DNA of 11,177 nucleotides from Candidatus Aminicenantota bacterium (lineage in GTDB: Bacteria; Acidobacteriota; Aminicenantia; Aminicenantales; Aminicenantaceae), in contig JAUXEH010000073.1 of NCBI GenBank assembly GCA_030620655.1, positions 1-11,177 of the forward strand, in the 5' to 3' direction. A program made the translations under genes and the position numbers. The notes below the pieces were generated by a model that searched no databases, was not told where the DNA came from, and worked only from the letters and a program-made list of their open reading frames with translations. Positions 7,514-11,177 of the stretch are shown in pieces (positions within the stretch are counted from its first letter, which is position 1; the number at the start of each line of letters is the position of its first letter).

Positions 7514-8436
7514 GCGGGATATACGATGTGATCATAGTGGGCGCCGGTCCCGCGGGATTGGCCGCCGCCATCTACACGGGCCGTGCCCGGCTGGAGACGC
7601 TGCTCCTGGAAAAGGCGCTTCCGGGAGGGCAGATCCTCCTCGCGGACTGGATCGAGAACTACCCCGGATTTGCCGAGGGGGTGGGGACCTTCCCGCTCAT
7701 GGATGCCTTCAGGGCACAGGCGGAGCGGTTCGGGGCGAAGATCGAGGTGGATGAGATCGCTGACCTGCAGCAGGGGGAAGGGCCGCTTTGGAAACTCGTG
7801 GGGCGTGATAAGACCTACCAGACCCGCACGGTGATCGTCGCCACTGGGGCGGCCCACCGGCATCTCGAAGTCCCGGGAGAGGCCGAGCTGACGGGGAGGG
7901 GGGTCTCCTTCTGCGCCACCTGCGACGGGGCCTTTTTCCGGGACAAGCTGGTGAGCGTCGTGGGCGGCGGCAGTTGGGCCCTGACCGAGGCGCTGTTCCT
8001 CACCAAGTTCGCCCGCCTGGTGAAGCTCATCCACCGGCGCCAGGGATTCCGGGCCGAGAAGATCCTGCGGGAACGCGTCCGGAATCACGAGAAGATCGAA
8101 CTGGTCCTGGATACGGTGGTGGACACGGTCAATGGTAAGGACAAGCTGGAGTCGCTGTCCCTGCGCAATGTCAAGACCGGGGAAGCCTGGGACGAGTCCA
8201 TGGACGGGCTGTTTGTCTCCATCGGCATGCTCCCCAACACCGGGTTCCTCGGATCCCTGCTGGAGCTGAACGAGTGGGGGGAGATCGTAGTCCGGAAAAA
8301 AATGGCCACTTCCCAACCCGGGATCTACGCGGCCGGGGATGTGACGGACGCCTGTTCCAACCAGGTGGCCATCGCCTCCGGCGGCGGTGTGGAGGCCGCC
8401 CTGGCCGTCGACGAATACATCACCGACCTCGATTAA
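7510..8436 (+). CDS. trxB: Thioredoxin reductase (NADPH, FAD-dependent)
   Basis: TrxB transfers electrons from NADPH through FAD and a redox disulfide to thioredoxin. The 308 residues fit the low-molecular-weight bacterial type. The FAD motif GAGPAG is at 11-16, followed by PGGQIL and IENYPGF. The redox centre CATCDGAFF has C135 and C138. The second dinucleotide site reads GGGSWALTEA (152-161), where GGGDSA or GGGNTA followed by EEA is usual. HRRQGFR (175-181) supplies the arginines that recognise the NADPH 2'-phosphate, so NADPH specificity is expected. The C-terminal FAD motif is YAAGDVTD. The ATG at 7510 overlaps the trxA stop and gives the correct N-terminus, although the frame stays open upstream through trxA. 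It has no strong ribosome-binding site of its own, consistent with coupling. Its stop lies 26 nt from the convergent lpxD stop. Confidence 0.95.
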   Translation: MSGIYDVIIVGAGPAGLAAAIYTGRARLETLLLEKALPGGQILLADWIENYPGFAEGVGTFPLMDAFRAQAERFGAKIEVDEIADLQQGEGPLWKLVGRDKTYQTRTVIVATGAAHRHLEVPGEAELTGRGVSFCATCDGAFFRDKLVSVVGGGSWALTEALFLTKFARLVKLIHRRQGFRAEKILRERVRNHEKIELVLDTVVDTVNGKDKLESLSLRNVKTGEAWDESMDGLFVSIGMLPNTGFLGSLLELNEWGEIVVRKKMATSQPGIYAAGDVTDACSNQVAIASGGGVEAALAVDEYITDLD

Positions 8437-8462
8437 CCGCCCGCCATCTCTCCACCCCAAGA

Positions 8463-9503
8463 TTATTTGTCGAGTTTTTTCTTGATCTGCTTGACCTCTT
8501 TGAGCAGATCGTAAAGCTGAGGAAAGGCCACATTGGCTTTGCGCCAGGTGCGGATGTCCATGTGCGGGGACCCGGAAACCATCGTATCGGCCGGGACGTC
8601 CCTGACCACGCCGGTCTTGGCGGCGATCACGGCGTTGTCCCCGATAGAGATGTGGTCCGGAACGCCGGCCTGCCCTGCCAGGATGACGTTTTTTCCCGTG
8701 CGTGAGCTTCCCGCGATCCCCACCTGGGCCATGACCACGCTGTTCTCGCCGATCTCGACGTTGTGCGCGACCTGGACCAGGTTGTCGATCTTGACTCCCC
8801 TGCGGATAACGGTGTTCCCCAGTGTGCCGCGGTCCACGGTCGAGTTGGCCCCGATCTCCACGTCGTCCTCGATGATGACCGTCCCCATCTGAGGGATCTT
8901 CTTGCGGGCATTATCTTTCGGGGGCAGGTACCCGAACCCGTCCGCACCGATCACGACCCCGTTGTGGAGGATGATCCTCCGGCCGAGGACGACATCCTCC
9001 CGCAGGGAGACCTGGGAGTGGATGACACAGTCCGCCCCTATCTTCACGCCGGGATAGATGGTGACATGCGGATGGATCACGGTACCCGCGCCTATCTCGA
9101 CATTGTCCCCCACCACCGAATAGGCCCCCACAGACACATCCTGCCCGATGCGAGCGCTGCCGGAAACCTGTGCCTGCGCATGGATCCCCGGCTCCGGGCG
9201 ATAGGGAGTGAAAAAGAATTCCTGGGCCCGGACAAAGGACCGCTGGGGGTCGGAGGAGCGAATGACGGGCATGTGGTCGCACGGTTCTTCCGGAGGCAGG
9301 ATGACGGCGGAAGCCTGAGAGCTTTCCAGCAGTGGGCGGAACTTCCTCTGGGCCATAAACACGACTTCGCCCTCTCCGGCGCCCTTCATGTCTGCCACCC
9401 CGGTCAGTACGGCAGTCCCATCTCCTTCGTAGGGGCAGCCGAGCAGGCCGGCCAGTTCGGCTACGGTAATAACGGGTTTTTTATCCCGCGGCGGTTTTTT
9501 CAT
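8463..9503 (-). CDS. lpxD: UDP-3-O-acylglucosamine N-acyltransferase
   Basis: LpxD adds the second hydroxyacyl chain, from acyl-ACP, to UDP-3-O-acyl-glucosamine, the third step of lipid A synthesis. The 346 residues are typical. An N-terminal uridine-binding domain (about 12-105, TVAELAGLLG onwards) precedes a left-handed beta-helix of hexapeptide repeats (about 110-300, such as SARIGQDVSVGAYSVVG and IEDDVEIGANSTVDRG). The catalytic histidine is H247 in VQVAHNVEIG, and DGFGYL is conserved. A charged C-terminal helix ends KQIKKKLDK. The ATG at 9503 is preceded on the minus strand by GAGAGA about 6 nt away. It overlaps the end of the YihY-family gene by 23 nt. LpxD is usually clustered with bamA, fabZ, lpxA and lpxB; here it follows atpB-atpE and a membrane gene instead. 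It could be the sole copy or a second one. Confidence 0.95.
   Translation of the reverse strand: MKKPPRDKKPVITVAELAGLLGCPYEGDGTAVLTGVADMKGAGEGEVVFMAQRKFRPLLESSQASAVILPPEEPCDHMPVIRSSDPQRSFVRAQEFFFTPYRPEPGIHAQAQVSGSARIGQDVSVGAYSVVGDNVEIGAGTVIHPHVTIYPGVKIGADCVIHSQVSLREDVVLGRRIILHNGVVIGADGFGYLPPKDNARKKIPQMGTVIIEDDVEIGANSTVDRGTLGNTVIRRGVKIDNLVQVAHNVEIGENSVVMAQVGIAGSSRTGKNVILAGQAGVPDHISIGDNAVIAAKTGVVRDVPADTMVSGSPHMDIRTWRKANVAFPQLYDLLKEVKQIKKKLDK
8484..8510. repeat. 8-bp perfect hairpin in the 3' end of lpxD
   Basis: GATCTGCT (8484-8491) and AGCAGATC (8503-8510) are exact reverse complements around an 11-nt loop. The stem lies inside the last codons of lpxD and would also form in any transcript running on from trxB. 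Neither strand has a T-run directly after the stem, so it is not a standard intrinsic terminator. It might slow read-through or protect 3' ends at this convergent junction, or it may simply reflect coding constraint. Confidence 0.45.
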
Positions 9504-10356
9504 GGTATCTCTCGTTCAGGACCGCGGCCAGCTCTGCACCCCAGAACAGGATCGCCAGTGAAAGGGTGATCCAGAGCAGGAAGAATATGATGGACGTGAG
9601 GGTGCCCTGCACCAGACGGGACAGGACCACGCCGATGGCGGAGAAATGGGCCACATAGAAGGCGAAGATCCGCTTGAAGACCTCCCAAAGCAGGGTGCTG
9701 ACCACTGCAGCGATGGCCGCGGGCCGGGTGTAGACCTTGATCTCCGGGATGAATTTGTACAGGATGAAGAAGACCAGGAAGGTCAGCGTGAAGGGGATGA
9801 GATACTGGAGGAAGAAGTTGTTCAACAGCGACATGACCTTGGGGTTGATGTATTCGGCGAAGAGGGTGCTTGCCTGGATGGCCCGCTGGAGCCCAGTCCA
9901 GATCACGGTGATGGAGAGGGAGATCAGCATGAGGATGCCTATCACGAACATGATGAGGTATTCCATCAACCGGCTGTAGAAGAAGGATTTCTGGTAGTGG
10001 GCCCGGAAGATGTAGTTTATGGAGTAGATGAGGTTGGAGAACATGAAGCTGGCGGCGATGAAGGACCCGCCCAGGCCGAACCAGCTCAGGTTGGACACAT
10101 CCCGGGAGACGACCTGGACCCGTTCGAAGAACAGCGGATCCATCCGGGCGAAGAATTCGTCGGACAGGATGTTGAGGCTGCGGATGGCGATCTCCTCGCT
10201 TCCCAGGATCTTGGTGGTGAGGAAGATAAAAAGCCCCACCAGCGGGATGGCGCAGAGGAGCGCAAAATAGGAGACCGTGATGGAGAAATTAAAACACCTG
10301 TCTTCACCGAACCGCTTGAACGTGGTCTTGAGGAGGTCGAAGACAGAGTGGATCAT
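9481..10356 (-). CDS. YihY/BrkB-family inner-membrane protein
   Basis: This 291-residue integral membrane protein matches the YihY/BrkB (UPF0761) family, once wrongly called RNase BN. Its molecular function is not established; BrkB was linked to serum resistance in Bordetella, and transport has been suggested. I see about six membrane segments, near residues 26-48, 90-115, 130-155, 184-205, 215-240 and 248-283. Family-like features are the segment after TM2 (LIYSINYIFR), LYKFIPE after TM4, LLWEVFKRIFAFYV in TM5, and FFLLWITLSLAILFWGAEL near the end. The start codon lies 11 nt after the atpE stop with no clear ribosome-binding site, suggesting coupled translation. Its 3' end overlaps lpxD by 23 nt. 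Linkage to lpxD hints at an envelope role, but this is weak evidence. Confidence 0.88.
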   Translation of the reverse strand: MIHSVFDLLKTTFKRFGEDRCFNFSITVSYFALLCAIPLVGLFIFLTTKILGSEEIAIRSLNILSDEFFARMDPLFFERVQVVSRDVSNLSWFGLGGSFIAASFMFSNLIYSINYIFRAHYQKSFFYSRLMEYLIMFVIGILMLISLSITVIWTGLQRAIQASTLFAEYINPKVMSLLNNFFLQYLIPFTLTFLVFFILYKFIPEIKVYTRPAAIAAVVSTLLWEVFKRIFAFYVAHFSAIGVVLSRLVQGTLTSIIFFLLWITLSLAILFWGAELAAVLNERYHEKTAAG

Positions 10357-10367
10357 CTAACTACGGA

Positions 10368-10709
10368 TTAGATATTACCCCAGTTCACCATGAGGATGAT
10401 GATCGAGATCAGCAGGGTGTAGATGACCAGGGTCTCGATCAGGACCAACCCGAAGATGAGCAGGAAGCGGATATGGGGGGCCGAGGCCGGATTCCGGGAG
10501 ATGCCCTCACAGGCACTGCTGATGGATTTCGCCTGGCAGTAGGCTCCGGCGGAGGCGGCCAACACGATGATGGCACCCCCGATGATCAGCGACCATTTCA
10601 GGATAGCGGTGCGGTTGTCCGAAAGTTCGTTCCCTTGTGCGAGCAGCGGGGCGCTCATCACGGCGACGAAAAAGAGGAGCATAAAGGTCGCTTTGAGGTG
10701 TTTTTTCAT
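10368..10709 (-). CDS. atpE: F-type ATP synthase subunit c
   Basis: Subunit c forms the rotating membrane ring of the ATP synthase. The 113 residues are longer than the usual 75-90 because of a signal-like N-terminus (about 1-24, MKKHLK then a hydrophobic run ending PLLA). Helix 1 spans about 36-60, the polar loop is ISRNP (70-74), and helix 2 carries the ion-binding E92 in LIETLVIY. Q59 lies 33 residues before E92, the same spacing as Q32 and E65 in Na+-binding c-subunits such as Ilyobacter; T93 follows where those have Ser, but residue 94 is Leu rather than Thr. The helix-1 glycine motif is replaced: the four positions before Q59 that are normally Gly are A52, A54, A56 and C58. The gene follows atpB by 18 nt with a strong ribosome-binding site. 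No atpF follows; the F1 genes must lie elsewhere. Confidence 0.95.
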   Translation of the reverse strand: MKKHLKATFMLLFFVAVMSAPLLAQGNELSDNRTAILKWSLIIGGAIIVLAASAGAYCQAKSISSACEGISRNPASAPHIRFLLIFGLVLIETLVIYTLLISIIILMVNWGNI

Positions 10710-10714
10710 ATTTT

Positions 10715-10722
10715 CTCTCCTT
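10715..10722 (-). promoter_or_regulatory. Strong atpE ribosome-binding site
   Basis: On the minus strand AAGGAGAG precedes the atpE ATG by 5 nt and lies in the 18-nt gap after atpB. A strong site is expected because many c-subunits are needed for each a-subunit. Confidence 0.75.
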
Positions 10723-10727
10723 ATGTG

Positions 10728-11177
10728 TTAATGTTCTTCTTCATGGGCCACGGCACCCGCGATGTAGATACAGGCCAGGAGTACGAAAACGAACGCCTGG
10801 ATTAACGAGGTGAAGATCGCGATAGCCATGAACGGGAGCGGAAGGAAGAAGGGGATGATGGAAACCATGACCACGATCAGCAGTTCTTCGGCAAAGATGT
10901 TGCCGAAGAGACGGATGGACAGCGACACGACCCGGGAGAAATGGCTGATGATCTCGATGGGCAGCATGAGCGGCGCCAGCGCCGGGATGGGGCCGAAAAA
11001 ATGTTTGAGATACTTGACCGGACCCTGGGCCCTGATCCCCTGCCAGTGGTAATAGAAAAAGACCATCAGAGCACAGGCCGCGGTCACGGTGAGCTTGCTG
11101 GTGGGGGACATGAATCCGGGGACCAGCCCGATCAGGTTGCAGGCAAATATGAACAATCCCATGGTGGCGATCAGGGG
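10728..11177 (-). CDS. atpB: F-type ATP synthase subunit a, 5'-truncated by the window edge
   Basis: Subunit a provides the ion half-channels facing the c-ring. The frame is open to the window edge; the five codons before the Met at 11162 read PLIAT, which joins smoothly to MGLFIFACNLIGLVPGF as in known AtpB proteins, so that Met is internal. The 149 visible residues are the C-terminal part of a protein of about 230. They include SPTSKLTVTAACAL, FYYHWQGIRAQG, the LAPLMLPIEIISHFSR helix, and LSIRLFGNIFAEEL, whose Arg (codon at 10911-10913) is the essential residue facing the c-subunit carboxylate. The last helix, FTSLIQAFVFVLLACIYIAGA, is complete, followed by the short acidic tail HEEEH. The gene leads directly into atpE. 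Confidence 0.96.
   Translation of the reverse strand, partial: PLIATMGLFIFACNLIGLVPGFMSPTSKLTVTAACALMVFFYYHWQGIRAQGPVKYLKHFFGPIPALAPLMLPIEIISHFSRVVSLSIRLFGNIFAEELLIVVMVSIIPFFLPLPFMAIAIFTSLIQAFVFVLLACIYIAGAVAHEEEH

Noticed and set aside
7378..8460. Long antisense open frame opposite trxA-trxB
   Set aside because: It covers two genes with intact motifs, resembles no known family, and is explained by GC-rich codon bias.
9481..10356. Ribonuclease BN annotation for the membrane gene
   Set aside because: YihY/BrkB proteins were misassigned as RNase BN; the protein is a multi-spanning membrane protein with no nuclease motif.
8763..10371. Two plus-strand open frames (8763-9569 and 9646-10371) opposite lpxD and the YihY-family gene
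   Set aside because: The translations are low-complexity, His/Asp/Gly/Glu-rich shadows of hexapeptide-repeat and membrane-helix coding sequence on the other strand.
1..11177. CRISPR array, tRNA, rRNA, intact mobile element or defence island
   Set aside because: No regularly spaced repeats, tRNA or rRNA signatures, transposase or integrase motifs, or defence-type domains were found; nearly all of the window is accounted for by conserved housekeeping genes.

Overview
The window is a compact, GC-rich stretch of bacterial housekeeping genes with almost no non-coding DNA. LpxD (lipid A synthesis) marks a Gram-negative outer membrane. RNase Y with YmdB, an xseA-xseB-dxs-tlyA-nadK series, an F-type ATPase whose atpB-atpE pair is not followed by F1 genes, and an AtpE with an N-terminal signal-like extension together suggest a Desulfobacterota/deltaproteobacterial lineage, possibly Syntrophobacterales-like. 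That placement is inferred from gene content and remembered protein similarity, not from a search.

Left part, plus strand (1-7078): the 3' two thirds of rny (RNase Y), then ymdB (metallophosphodiesterase), xseA and xseB (exonuclease VII), dxs (first step of the MEP isoprenoid pathway), a TlyA-family RNA methyltransferase and nadK (NAD kinase). Most junctions overlap by 4-17 nt or are separated by short gaps, so this looks like one co-transcribed and partly translationally coupled operon. ispA, often found between xseB and dxs, is absent here.

Middle, plus strand (7079-8436): a 93-nt AT-rich gap containing an inverted repeat separates nadK from a thioredoxin/thioredoxin reductase pair (trxA-trxB, ATGA overlap). 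This gap is the only clear promoter candidate in the window. NadK makes the NADP pool whose reduced form TrxB uses to reduce TrxA, so the adjacency makes metabolic sense.

Right part, minus strand (8463-11177, read right to left): atpB (5' end outside the window), atpE, a YihY/BrkB-family membrane protein and lpxD. They are tightly spaced or overlapping and converge on trxB with only 26 nt between stop codons. All are membrane or envelope functions: the proton/sodium channel of the F-type ATPase, an inner-membrane protein of uncertain role, and a lipid A acyltransferase.

I found no CRISPR array, tRNA, rRNA, intact insertion sequence, phage gene or defence system, and no convincing undescribed system. 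The observations most worth a second look are the c-subunit (glycine motif replaced by alanine/cysteine, with a possible Na+ ligand set) and the AT-rich gap upstream of trxA.
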